Shown here: positions 1 through 7,856 of the stretch, one piece after another
How the letters are laid out: each line of letters starts with the position of its first letter
Numbering within the stretch: position 1 is the stretch's first letter
NCBI GenBank assembly: GCA_949285275.1
Contig: CASEBP010000039.1
Location: forward strand, 1-46,014
Reading direction: 5' to 3'
Length of the DNA: 46,014 nucleotides
Source: an uncultured Oscillospiraceae bacterium
GTDB taxonomy: Bacteria > Bacillota > Clostridia > Oscillospirales > Ruminococcaceae
Program-made: the position numbers and the translations under genes
Notes under the pieces: model-generated
What the model was told of the DNA's origin: nothing
Seen by the model: the letters and a program-made list of their open reading frames with translations, nothing else
The model's database searches: none

Positions 1-91
1 CGATCTCCTCATTGGTCAGCGGACGGAACACATCGGTGCGCTCGATCTCGATCTCATAGGTCCTTCCGTTGAGGGTAGCGGTATACTTCAT
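1..91 (-). CDS. Biotin carboxyl carrier-type subunit of a membrane decarboxylase (N-terminus only)
   Basis: Only the first 30 codons are inside the window; the gene runs off the left edge. The start ATG at 91 follows an AGAAGGAG ribosome site by 7 bases. The N-terminus MKYTATLNGRTYEIEIER has the pattern typical of the small biotin carrier subunits of sodium-pumping decarboxylases (oxaloacetate, glutaconyl-CoA or methylmalonyl-CoA decarboxylase gamma/biotin subunit): a beta-strand, a GR/GK-x-Y-E turn and a second strand. The biotinylation motif (MKM) would lie outside the window, so the assignment is tentative. It is divergent from the AraC-type regulator at 552 and has a likely promoter at 294-299. 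Confidence 0.5.
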   Translation of the reverse strand, partial: MKYTATLNGRTYEIEIERTDVFRPLTNEEI

Positions 92-293
92 AACCATTCT
101 CCTTCTGTGCATCCTGTTATCAGCATCGGGCGAGAACGCAGGAACGGCGGCATTCGGAATACTGCGGTCCGGTCGGCCCGGTCCCCAGCTCCGGGAACAG
201 AAAGCCGGCACAAGCCGCACTCCGGATCCAATCCCCCGGCGGTTTCGGATGTTGAAATGCCGCTTCCGGGCGCTCTTGTCCATGATCGCTTTC

Positions 294-326
294 AGTATAT
301 CACACAATTCCGATTAATAATTAACC
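294..326 (-). promoter_or_regulatory. Extended -10 promoter and near-palindrome upstream of the biotin-carrier gene
   Basis: Read on the minus strand, TGA-TATACT (-10 at 299-294) forms an extended -10 element without a clear -35. Just upstream (312-326) lies a 15-base near-palindrome, GATTAATAATTAACC, with 12 of 14 symmetric positions, placed where an operator would be. The leader to the start codon would be about 195 bases, GC-rich, with no riboswitch family that I recognise. Nothing else was recognised in the 92-551 gap besides this and the AraC-gene promoter. Confidence 0.4.
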
Positions 327-484
327 CTAATTGGCAAAAATCTTGCGTATCTTGTCTTTCGGATTGAGAAATCGCTTTTCACAACCTGACCGGCGGCCAG
401 CGGGCTGCCAATACGGTATTTCTTCCCGCTGCGACCGTCTTCGACAGGACATCACACCACCGCAAACCTCCTTCTCATCGGTGT

Positions 485-513
485 TTGCATCCACCGGGAA
501 AATGTGGTATTCT
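485..513 (+). promoter_or_regulatory. Sigma-A promoter of the AraC-type regulator gene
   Basis: TTGCAT (485-490), a 17-base spacer and TATTCT (508-513), ending 38 bases before the GTG start at 552. The spacing is canonical and each hexamer has four of six consensus bases. Confidence 0.55.
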
Positions 514-551
514 CTAGAAAAATAACCCCACTGCAACTCGGAGGTTAAACC

Positions 552-1370
552 GTGAAGCTTCCCAAATATCAGGTCAAACTCAGCCGGGATGACAACTGGC
601 ATATGGACCGCCCTCATTTTCATGAGGACGTCGAGATCCTGCTGTCCCTTTCGGACGGCGGAGATTTCTTCATTGAAAACGAGCTCTACCCTCTCTCCTG
701 GGGGGAGCTGTTTCTGATCGGAGACGCCACCCTGCACAAGAGCTTCTCCCGTCAATCCTACCGGCGGTATGTGCTGCATATCGCCCCCTCCGCCCTTGAG
801 GAGCTTTCGATGCCGCGGATCGACTTTCTGGCCTGCCTGCACCGGTCGGTCCACCGGGTGCAGCTCGACCGCAGCCAGGCCGGTGAGCTTGCCGCCCTCT
901 TCGGCCAGCTTGAGCAGGCTCGGAGCAATGAGGGCTTCGGCAGCGACATGAAGGCGATGATTGTGCTGATGAGCCTGCTGCTGCAGGTTTTCTCCTACTT
1001 CCAGACGGCCGACCGGGACACGGTCAGCTATAACCCCGACTTTGTCCGGATCACTCCGATCCTCGATTATATTGAAGAGAACATCGCTGAACCGCTGACC
1101 CTCGACCGGATCGCCACCCGGTTTTTTATGAACAAGTACCACCTCTGCCACTCCTTCAAGGCGGTAACCGGTTTTTCGGTGATGGAGTATGTCATTCACT
1201 GCCGGGTACTCAAGGCCCGTGAGCTGCTGCGTACCGGCATGCGGGTGCAGGAGGTCAGCGAGGCGGTAGGGTTCCGCAGCAACGAGCATTTCATCCGCAC
1301 CTTCGGCGCGCTGACCGGAACCTCCCCCAAGCGCTATGCCAAGGAATATCTCGCCGGCGACCAGATCTGA
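552..1370 (+). CDS. AraC/XylS-family transcriptional regulator
   Basis: A 272-residue DNA-binding regulator. Residues about 15-90 look like the cupin-type effector domain of AraC proteins (HFHEDVEIL, then a glycine-rich turn). The last ~100 residues (from about DYIEENIAEPLTLDRIATRF) carry the two helix-turn-helix motifs, with the typical second-motif signature VQEVSEAVGFRSNEHFIRTF and the P-KRYA ending. The GTG start is chosen because GGAGG lies 7 bases upstream. The gene stands alone: it is divergent from the biotin-carrier gene and ends at a bidirectional terminator facing the hydrogenase operon. Its target is unknown; the divergent decarboxylase operon is the obvious candidate, by inference. 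Confidence 0.9.
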   Translation: MKLPKYQVKLSRDDNWHMDRPHFHEDVEILLSLSDGGDFFIENELYPLSWGELFLIGDATLHKSFSRQSYRRYVLHIAPSALEELSMPRIDFLACLHRSVHRVQLDRSQAGELAALFGQLEQARSNEGFGSDMKAMIVLMSLLLQVFSYFQTADRDTVSYNPDFVRITPILDYIEENIAEPLTLDRIATRFFMNKYHLCHSFKAVTGFSVMEYVIHCRVLKARELLRTGMRVQEVSEAVGFRSNEHFIRTFGALTGTSPKRYAKEYLAGDQI

Positions 1371-1385
1371 CCCACCCCGCCCAGC

Positions 1386-1428
1386 AAAAGAGCGCACAAG
1401 CCTGAAACCGGCTTGCGCGCTCTTTTTT
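1386..1428. terminator. Bidirectional rho-independent terminator
   Basis: A 14-base stem (AGAGCGCACAAGCC pairing with GGCTTGCGCGCTCT, one mismatch) is flanked by AAAA on the left and TTTTTT on the right. It serves the AraC gene on the plus strand and hydA on the minus strand. Confidence 0.85.
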
Positions 1429-1450
1429 CGTTTATCTGCCGAAAGCGAAA

Positions 1451-3166
1451 TCAGCTGTCGCTGCAATCCTCATAGTGGGTGTGCAGCAGGTCGTGGGACT
1501 GTGCCTCCTCCGAAAGCAGCCCGTTATACAGATAGGTAATGACCGGGTTCTGTTCGGAGCTCTTGATCTGGGCGACCTTGTCAGCCCGGTAAAGGCCGCG
1601 GGCCCGCAAATTCTTCTCGGGCGAGAGGCCAAACGGCTGGCCGGCGCCGCCGATGCAGCCGCCCGGACAGGCCATGACCTCCACCAGATGATAGGATACC
1701 TCGCCCCGCTCGATCTTTTTAAGCAGCTCCTGGGCATTTTTCAGGCCGTGAACTACCGCAATGCGGATTTCGTCCCCTTCGATCTGGATCGTAGCCTCCT
1801 TGACCGACCGGTCCATTCCACGCACCCCGCTGTACTTGATCTCACGCAGCAGGTTATAGGTTTTTTTGCCCGAGACCCGGCGAATCACCGCTTCCGCCAC
1901 GCCGCCGGTGGTACCAAAGATGACCGCCGCGCCGCTTCCCATGCCGAGCGGCAGGTCGGGCGCATCGTCATCCAGCTCGTCAAACCGGATACCCATCTCC
2001 TTGATCATTGTGCTCAGGCCGCGGGTAGTCAGGACATAGTCGACATCCGGCACACCATTGCGGCGGAATTCCGGACGGGCGGCCTCGGCCTTTTTCGCAA
2101 CGCAGGGCATAATCGAAACGACCACCGTCTCCCGCGGGTCGGGGGTGGAAAGCTGACGCTGCGACTCCTTGATGACCGCGCCGAACATCTGCTGCGGGGA
2201 CTTGCAGCTCGACAGATGCGGGATGTACTTCGGGTTGGAGTTCTCGACATACCGCACCCACGCCGGGCAGCAGGAGGTGAACATCGGGAAGGGCCCGCCC
2301 TTCTTGAACCGCTCGATAAACTCGTGGGACTCCTCCATCACCGTCAGGTCGGCGCCCAGCGTCGTATCATAGACCTCGTCAAAGCCCAGACGGCGCATCG
2401 CTGCCACCAGTTTTCCCATCTCATTTTCTCCCGGCGCGAAGCCAAACGCCTCGCCGATCGCAACCCGCACCGCCGGAGCGATCTGGGCGACGACCCGCTT
2501 GCCGGGATCCTGCAATGCCTGCCAGACCTCGCCGATGTTATTGCGAACCGTAATGGCGCCGGTCGGGCAGACTGCCGCGCACTGGCCGCAGCTGATACAT
2601 TTGGTCTCAGAGATCTTGCGGTCGAAGGCGGGCATAACCCGCAGCTTGGAGCCGCGGTGGGCAAAATCAATGATACCCATCCCCTGGATCTCATCGCAAA
2701 CCCGCACACAGTCGCCGCACAGGATGCACTTGTTGGGATCGCGGATGATCGAACGGCTGCTCTCATCCTTCTCCATCGGCTCGCGGGTGTCGGGGAAGCG
2801 GATCCGCCGGATGCCAAACTGCTTGGCCAATTGCTGGAGCTTGCAATCGCCGTTCTTTTCACAGGTAGTGCAGTCACGGCAATGGGCGGCAAGCAGCAAT
2901 TCCAGAATCATCTTGCGGTAGCGCAGCGTCTTCTGGGTATTGGTGTAAATCCGCAGGCCGTTCTTGGGCTCCATCGAGCAGGACGCCTCGATCTTGCCCT
3001 GATCGGTTTCAACGACGCACATCCGGCAGGCGCCATAGGTCGAAAGCTCGGAGTAGTAGCAGAAGGTCGGAACCGAGATACCCGCCTTGCGGATGACCGA
3101 GAGCACGTTCTTTTCGCCGTCAAACTCGACGCGGCGATCGTCGACATACATAATTCCCTTGGCCAT
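1451..3166 (-). CDS. hydA: [FeFe] hydrogenase catalytic subunit of a bifurcating HydABC-type complex
   Basis: A 571-residue cytoplasmic hydrogenase that reduces protons with electrons from NADH and ferredoxin, or the reverse. It has an N-terminal [2Fe-2S] domain (Cys36, 47, 50, 63), a His-Cys3 cluster region (HCRDCTTCEKNGDC, about 95-108) and two [4Fe-4S] motifs (CILCGDCVRVC, CISCGQCAAVCP). All three H-cluster signatures are intact: TSCCPAW (297-303), MPCVAKKAE (353-361) and EVMACPGGCIGGAGQP (496-511). The start at 3166 is preferred over longer in-frame starts because GGAGGG lies 8 bases upstream and the N-terminus then matches the family. It is last in the hydC-hydB-hydA operon, 4 bases after hydB. 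Maturases HydEFG are not in the window. Confidence 0.95.
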   Translation of the reverse strand: MAKGIMYVDDRRVEFDGEKNVLSVIRKAGISVPTFCYYSELSTYGACRMCVVETDQGKIEASCSMEPKNGLRIYTNTQKTLRYRKMILELLLAAHCRDCTTCEKNGDCKLQQLAKQFGIRRIRFPDTREPMEKDESSRSIIRDPNKCILCGDCVRVCDEIQGMGIIDFAHRGSKLRVMPAFDRKISETKCISCGQCAAVCPTGAITVRNNIGEVWQALQDPGKRVVAQIAPAVRVAIGEAFGFAPGENEMGKLVAAMRRLGFDEVYDTTLGADLTVMEESHEFIERFKKGGPFPMFTSCCPAWVRYVENSNPKYIPHLSSCKSPQQMFGAVIKESQRQLSTPDPRETVVVSIMPCVAKKAEAARPEFRRNGVPDVDYVLTTRGLSTMIKEMGIRFDELDDDAPDLPLGMGSGAAVIFGTTGGVAEAVIRRVSGKKTYNLLREIKYSGVRGMDRSVKEATIQIEGDEIRIAVVHGLKNAQELLKKIERGEVSYHLVEVMACPGGCIGGAGQPFGLSPEKNLRARGLYRADKVAQIKSSEQNPVITYLYNGLLSEEAQSHDLLHTHYEDCSDS

Positions 3167-3170
3167 CGGG

Positions 3171-5051
3171 TCAGCCCTCCTTGATCGCGCCGAACGGGCA
3201 AGCCGCCTTACACGCGCCGCATTTGATACATTTGAGATTATCGATGACAAACGGCTTTTTGATCTCTCCGCTGATCGCCCCCACCGGGCAACCGCGTGCA
3301 CACTTGCTGCAGCCCTTGCAGATGGCGGGATCGATCGTGTACCGCTTGAGCCCCTGGCACTGGCCGGCGGGACAGCGCTTGTCGACGACATGGGCGAGAT
3401 ATTCGTCGCGGAAGTACTTCAGGGTGCTGGCTACCGGGGAGGCAGCGGTCTTGCCGAGACCACACAATGCGGTATCGGAGATCATGCCGGCAAGATCCTC
3501 GAGCATCGTGAGATCCTCCAACGTTCCCTCACCCGCAACGATCCGCTCAAGGATCTCGAGCATCCGGCGGGTGCCCTCCCGGCAGGGGACGCACTTGCCG
3601 CAGGACTCATTCTGGGTGAAGTGCATGAAGAACCGCGCCACCTCAACCATACAGGTATCTTCATCCATGACGACCAGGCCGCCCGAGCCAATCATCGCGC
3701 CAACCTTTTTGAGCGAATCAAAGTCAAGCGAAATATTCAGGTCGGAGGTGATCAGGCAGCCGCCCGACGGTCCGCCGATCTGCACCGCCTTAAACTTTTT
3801 GCCGTTTTTGATGCCGCCGCCGATGTCCATGATGACTTCGCGCAGCGTACTGCCCATCGGCACCTCGATCAGGCCGGTATTGTTGACGTTGCCGGTCAGG
3901 GCAAAGGCCTTTGTGCCGGGGCTCTTCTCGGGACCGATCGAGCGGTACCAGGCGGCTCCGTTCTGGATGATAAGCGGAACATTGGCAAAGGTCTCGACGT
4001 TGTTGAGAACGGTCGGCTTGCCGAACAGCCCCTGTTCCACGGTACGGGGCGGTTTGACCCGGGGCATGCCCCGGTTGCCCTCGATCGAAGCGGTCAGCGC
4101 GCTGCCCTCGCCGCAGACGAAGGCGCCCGCGCCGCGGTTGATATGCAGCCGGAACGAAAAGTTCGAACCGAGGATATTGTCCCCGAGCAGCCCCCACTCC
4201 TGGGCTTTGGCGATGGCGGTCTGCAGCCGGCGGATTGCCAGCGGGTACTCGGCGCGGACATAGATATAGCCCTCCTGGGCGCCGCAGGCATAGCCCGCGA
4301 TCATCATTCCCTCGAGCATCTTGTGGGGGTCGCCCTCCATGATGCTGCGGTCCATAAAAGCGCCGGGATCCCCCTCGTCGCCGTTGCAGACGACATAGTG
4401 AACCGGCTCGGGCTGACGGCGCACCTGTTCCCACTTTCTGCCGGCCGGGAAGCCGCCGCCGCCTCTGCCGCGCAGGTTGGATTCCAGGATGGTCTGGCAG
4501 ACCTCTGCCGGATTCATCTCAAAGAGCACCTTGGACAGCGCACTGTAGCCGCCCTTGGCGATGTACTCCAGGACGTCCTCTGCGTTGGTCTGGCCACAGT
4601 TGGACAGGACGATCCGGGTCTGCTTCTGATAGAAGGGGATCTCCTCCTGGTGCTGGTAGCGCTTGCCGTTCTGGGTATAGAGCAGACGTTCAATCACCTC
4701 ATCGCCGAGGATTGACCGCTCGATGATCTCATCACAGTCCTCGAGCTTGACCTTGATATAGAGCACGCCGAGCGGCTCGATTTTGAGCAGCGGCCCCATC
4801 TCGCAGAAGCCGTGGCAGCCCGACGCCTTAAGTCCGATATTCTCCCCGTGCGGCTCGTGGCGCAGCTCGACGCAGACGTCGATTCCCCGGGCACGGCAGG
4901 TTTCCTTGATCCGGTCATAGATCAGCAGCGAACCGCCCGCAATACAGCCGGTGCCACAGCAGACCAGCACCTTCTTCTGCTGCATCGAGAGGGAGTGCTG
5001 CGCCTGACAGCGGATCGATTCCAGTTCAGCCAGATTCTGAATCTTAGGCAT
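3171..5051 (-). CDS. hydB: NADH-binding flavoprotein subunit of [FeFe] hydrogenase (NuoF-like)
   Basis: 626 residues. The N-terminal ~100 residues form a thioredoxin-like [2Fe-2S] domain (CCGTGC at 31-36, CHGFC at 79-83). The NuoF core follows, with the glycine-rich NADH loop GRGGGGFPAG (195-204), the FMN loop NGDEGDPGAFMDR, an SLBB region, and a [4Fe-4S] site SCGKCVPCREG. The C-terminus adds two ferredoxin motifs (CKGCSKCARGCP, CIKCGACKAACP). This layout is that of HydB/HndC of multimeric hydrogenases, where NADH electrons enter and are split. It overlaps hydC by 8 bases. The AGGAG site for the ATG at 5051 sits inside the hydC end, suggesting translational coupling. Confidence 0.95.
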   Translation of the reverse strand: MPKIQNLAELESIRCQAQHSLSMQQKKVLVCCGTGCIAGGSLLIYDRIKETCRARGIDVCVELRHEPHGENIGLKASGCHGFCEMGPLLKIEPLGVLYIKVKLEDCDEIIERSILGDEVIERLLYTQNGKRYQHQEEIPFYQKQTRIVLSNCGQTNAEDVLEYIAKGGYSALSKVLFEMNPAEVCQTILESNLRGRGGGGFPAGRKWEQVRRQPEPVHYVVCNGDEGDPGAFMDRSIMEGDPHKMLEGMMIAGYACGAQEGYIYVRAEYPLAIRRLQTAIAKAQEWGLLGDNILGSNFSFRLHINRGAGAFVCGEGSALTASIEGNRGMPRVKPPRTVEQGLFGKPTVLNNVETFANVPLIIQNGAAWYRSIGPEKSPGTKAFALTGNVNNTGLIEVPMGSTLREVIMDIGGGIKNGKKFKAVQIGGPSGGCLITSDLNISLDFDSLKKVGAMIGSGGLVVMDEDTCMVEVARFFMHFTQNESCGKCVPCREGTRRMLEILERIVAGEGTLEDLTMLEDLAGMISDTALCGLGKTAASPVASTLKYFRDEYLAHVVDKRCPAGQCQGLKRYTIDPAICKGCSKCARGCPVGAISGEIKKPFVIDNLKCIKCGACKAACPFGAIKEG

Positions 5052-5532
5052 CGGCCAGCTCCTCCTTTCGAATCTCGGCGATCAGGGCGAGCGCCTTCTC
5101 GGGAGTCATCGCCGGATGGACCTTGTCGTCGATGGTCATAACCGGTGCAAGGCCGCAGGCTCCCAGGCAGGAGACCGTTTCGACGGTGAACAGCATGTCA
5201 TCGGTCGTCTTTTTCTTGCCCGAAACCCCCAGTTCCCGGTAGAGCGCCTCCAGGATCGGGATCGAATGCCGGACATGGCAGGCGGTCCCGTCGCAGATCC
5301 GGATGATATGTTTGCCCTTGGCTTCAAGCGAGAAGTTCTCGTAGAAGGTCGCGACGCTGTAGGCCTTCGCGGTGCTGATGCCCAGCCCCTCGGCAATCTG
5401 TTCGATCGCCGCCGCGGGCAGGTAGCGGTACTGCGCCTGCACATCCTGCATCACTGCAATCAGCGCCGACGGCTGATGCTCATAGCGGGCCAGAATCTGG
5501 TCCACCACTGCATCCCGGTTCTCTTTCTTCAT
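5044..5532 (-). CDS. hydC: [2Fe-2S] subunit of [FeFe] hydrogenase (NuoE-like)
   Basis: 162 residues of the thioredoxin-like ferredoxin (NuoE) family. An N-terminal helical part (ILARYEHQPSALIAVMQDVQ) precedes the four-cysteine cluster site: CDGTACHV around residue 90 and SCLGACGLAP around residue 130. It relays electrons within the HydABC complex. The ATG at 5532 has a strong GGAGGAG site. It is first in the operon, about 56 bases downstream of the predicted transcription start. Confidence 0.93.
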   Translation of the reverse strand: MKKENRDAVVDQILARYEHQPSALIAVMQDVQAQYRYLPAAAIEQIAEGLGISTAKAYSVATFYENFSLEAKGKHIIRICDGTACHVRHSIPILEALYRELGVSGKKKTTDDMLFTVETVSCLGACGLAPVMTIDDKVHPAMTPEKALALIAEIRKEELADA

Positions 5533-5594
5533 TCTGTCTCCTCCATTTGGCTGCCTTTCCGGCGTGGGACCGGAAAATTCCAGCGTTCAGTAAC

Positions 5595-5634
5595 AGTGTA
5601 AACAGCGACGGTACGCATGTCAATATATTAACAA
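5595..5634 (-). promoter_or_regulatory. Promoter of hydCBA with overlapping Rex-type operator
   Basis: On the minus strand TTGACA (5623-5618), a 17-base spacer and TACACT (5600-5595) form a near-consensus sigma-A promoter. The 18-base element TTGTTAATATATTGACAT (5634-5617) overlaps the -35. It matches the Rex consensus TTGTTAA-N4-TTAACAA at 12 of 14 fixed positions. Rex is the NADH/NAD redox repressor of Gram-positive fermenters, so it would release when NADH is high, a fitting control for an NADH-linked hydrogenase. The rest of the gap, 5635-5813, is AT-rich with nothing else recognised. Confidence 0.7.
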
Positions 5635-5813
5635 AATATTTCATATTCCCTGTCAAAAACCAGCATAGTTCATAAAATTCTTTCTGAATCCTCGTTAAAA
5701 TCGCAGAATATCCGCCTTATCCTGAAGGAAATCCTGCTTTTTCCCGTTCCGGCCACTTGACCAGATCCTGATTCGGCGGACAACGCAGTATCCCCTTTTG
5801 TCCGCCGTACAAA

Positions 5814-5847
5814 AAAGGCATACGCCGCTTAGCGGCGTATGCCTTTC
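5814..5847 (-). terminator. Rho-independent terminator of the tct operon
   Basis: A perfect 13-base stem (AGGCATACGCCGC with its complement, loop TTA) is followed on the minus strand by TTTTTT. It lies just past the tctA stop codon. Confidence 0.9.
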
Positions 5848-5864
5848 ATGCTCCCGCAGGGGGA

Positions 5865-7358
5865 TTAGCTCAGTTTTTTGGCCCGTCTGTTACGCAGCAG
5901 CGGAGCGACCAGCGTCGCCACCGCGATCAGCAGGAAGATAGCGGAAACCGGGCGGGTCAGGAAGGTGATGAAGCCCTCCGAGGTATAGGTCAGACCCTTG
6001 CGGAGATTCTGCTCGAGCATCGAGCCCAGGATGTAGGCCAGCAGCAGGGGGCTGATCGGCAGCCGGAAGTAATCCATCAGCATACCCAATGCCGCCATCA
6101 CCAGCATAACACCGCAGTTGAAGAGGGTGTTGGTGCTGGTGAAGGAACCAATAAACGCGATCACCAGCAGTGCCGGATAGAGATAGTGGTACGGAATGGT
6201 CAGCACCTTGGGATAGAACCGCATGGTCAGCAGCTCGATGATCAGCACCATAATGGCCGACAGCAGAATGGCGATAAAGACCATGTAAACAAAGGTGCCA
6301 TGCTGGTCAAAAAGCAGCGGGCCAGGTTCGATGCCATGAATAACCAGTCCGCCGAGCAGGATGGCCGTCGTGCTGTCCCCCGGGATACCGAGTGCAACCA
6401 TCGGAATAACCGCGCCGCCCACCGAGGCGTTATTGGAAACCTCCGACGCGAAGACGCCATCGATGCAGCCCTGTCCAAACCGTTCCGGATGTTTCGAGCT
6501 GCTCTTGGCCTGAGCGTAGGCAACCATGTTGGACAGGCCCGAGCCCATGCCGGGCAAAAAGCCGATCCACAGGCCAATAAAGAAGGATCGGATGATGTTG
6601 ACCAGGTTATCCTTCCATTCCTGCAGGGTGATACCCGCGCCCCGGATATCGACCTTCTCCATCTCCGGAGGCTTGAGTCCGCCTTTGGAGAAGTCGGAGG
6701 CGATCAGACGGATCGCAAACATGCCCAACACCAGGGCGATGGTATCGATACCACCCAGAAGGTTGTAGTTGTCGAAGGTAAACCGCCGGTAGGCGTCGAT
6801 CGGCGAGAAGCCGACCGAGCAGAGCAGCAGCCCGATGAAGGCAGAGGCCAGCCCCCGGACGGTATCGCCCTGGGAAAGTCCGACGACCAGGACGATCGCA
6901 CAGGTACACAGCGAGAAGTATTCCCACGGGCCGAGCTTGACGGCGAGGTGGGCAATGGGCGGGCTGAGGAAAGTTGCAATGATAACGCTGAAAAAGGTTC
7001 CGATAAACGATCCCAGAATGCCCGCTTTCAGGGCTTTGACAACCTGGCCTTTGCGGCACATCGGGTAGGCGTCATAACAGGTTGCGATAGACGAGGTGGA
7101 GCCGGGAATCCCCAGCAGCGTCGCCGAAATGAAGGCGCCCGACACGCCGCCGACCCAGACGCTCAGCAGCAGGGCAAAGCCGTTGGCCTCGGTCATGCCG
7201 AAGGTGACCGGCAGCAGCAGCGCCACCCCGAGCATTCCCGAAAGTCCCGGGATCGCCCCGAAGATGATGCCAACCACGCAGCCAAACAGCATCAGTCCGA
7301 TTGCGACGGGGGTCATCAGGCTCATAAAAGCCGTTCCAATTGTACTCATAATGCCCAT
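5865..7358 (-). CDS. tctA: Tripartite tricarboxylate transporter, large membrane subunit
   Basis: 497 residues, very hydrophobic, with about a dozen membrane segments. It matches the TctA family: the glycine/proline-rich signature GAIPGLSGMLGVALLLPVTFGM near the N-terminus, and the repeated-half features GFLPGMGSGLSNMVAYAQAK and GIPGDSTTAILLGGLVIHG. Together with the small subunit TctB and the binding protein it imports a carboxylated solute by secondary transport. The ATG at 7358 has a GGGGGG site and lies 12 bases after tctB. It is the last gene of a minus-strand operon headed by the D-threonine aldolase-like gene, so its solute probably feeds that pathway (inference). Confidence 0.93.
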   Translation of the reverse strand: MGIMSTIGTAFMSLMTPVAIGLMLFGCVVGIIFGAIPGLSGMLGVALLLPVTFGMTEANGFALLLSVWVGGVSGAFISATLLGIPGSTSSIATCYDAYPMCRKGQVVKALKAGILGSFIGTFFSVIIATFLSPPIAHLAVKLGPWEYFSLCTCAIVLVVGLSQGDTVRGLASAFIGLLLCSVGFSPIDAYRRFTFDNYNLLGGIDTIALVLGMFAIRLIASDFSKGGLKPPEMEKVDIRGAGITLQEWKDNLVNIIRSFFIGLWIGFLPGMGSGLSNMVAYAQAKSSSKHPERFGQGCIDGVFASEVSNNASVGGAVIPMVALGIPGDSTTAILLGGLVIHGIEPGPLLFDQHGTFVYMVFIAILLSAIMVLIIELLTMRFYPKVLTIPYHYLYPALLVIAFIGSFTSTNTLFNCGVMLVMAALGMLMDYFRLPISPLLLAYILGSMLEQNLRKGLTYTSEGFITFLTRPVSAIFLLIAVATLVAPLLRNRRAKKLS

Positions 7359-7370
7359 AGACGTCCCCCC

Positions 7371-7835
7371 TCAGAACAGTACGCCACGCGGCAGCATGAC
7401 CGACAGAATCTCAACGAACACATAATAGAGCGCGCCGGTAACACAAACGGTATACAGCAGGTGTTTCCAGAGCGCCATCGGCTTGCCGAAGGTGAACATA
7501 TAGGAGAGGACCAACAGTACAATCGGCGTGATAACCAGGAAGCCGAGGTACTTGAGTCCCAGCATATACACAACCAGCAGCACAGCCAACTTGGCAATGG
7601 CGCTCAGCTCATCGCGGGAAAGCTGCGGCTCATTCTCCCGATCCTTCTGGAAAAAGATCAGAATGCCGCAGATCAGAAGCCCCGTCCCTCCGATGATCGG
7701 GAAAAGAGAGGGTCCTGGATCGGTATTGAGCAGACCGGCCGGGGTGTAGCGGGAAGCCGCCAATGTGGCGGCTCCCCCCAGTAATGCACATAAAATCCCG
7801 CACAGCCTGCTTCTGGTCAAAAAGGCCCTGTTCAA
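7371..7835 (-). CDS. tctB: Tripartite tricarboxylate transporter, small membrane subunit
   Basis: 154 residues with four predicted membrane segments, the size and topology of TctB. The family is poorly conserved, so the call rests mainly on position between the binding protein and TctA. The start is TTG at 7835: GGAGGG lies 7 bases upstream and no ATG gives a better N-terminus. The first segment (LCGILCALLGGAATLAA) is followed by a periplasm-facing-type loop. Confidence 0.85.
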   Translation of the reverse strand: MNRAFLTRSRLCGILCALLGGAATLAASRYTPAGLLNTDPGPSLFPIIGGTGLLICGILIFFQKDRENEPQLSRDELSAIAKLAVLLVVYMLGLKYLGFLVITPIVLLVLSYMFTFGKPMALWKHLLYTVCVTGALYYVFVEILSVMLPRGVLF

Positions 7836-7856
7836 ACAAATCCCTCCAACCGGATA

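Noticed and set aside
327..4715. Long open frames antisense to the AraC and hydrogenase genes (for example minus 327-1466, plus 1475-3184, plus 3087-4715)
   Set aside because: They mirror the codon pattern of well-identified genes on the other strand in GC-rich DNA, lack ribosome sites, and show no recognisable domain.
6186..7784. Long plus-strand frame across tctA and tctB
   Set aside because: Low-complexity, hydrophilic shadow of two clear membrane protein genes; no start signals.
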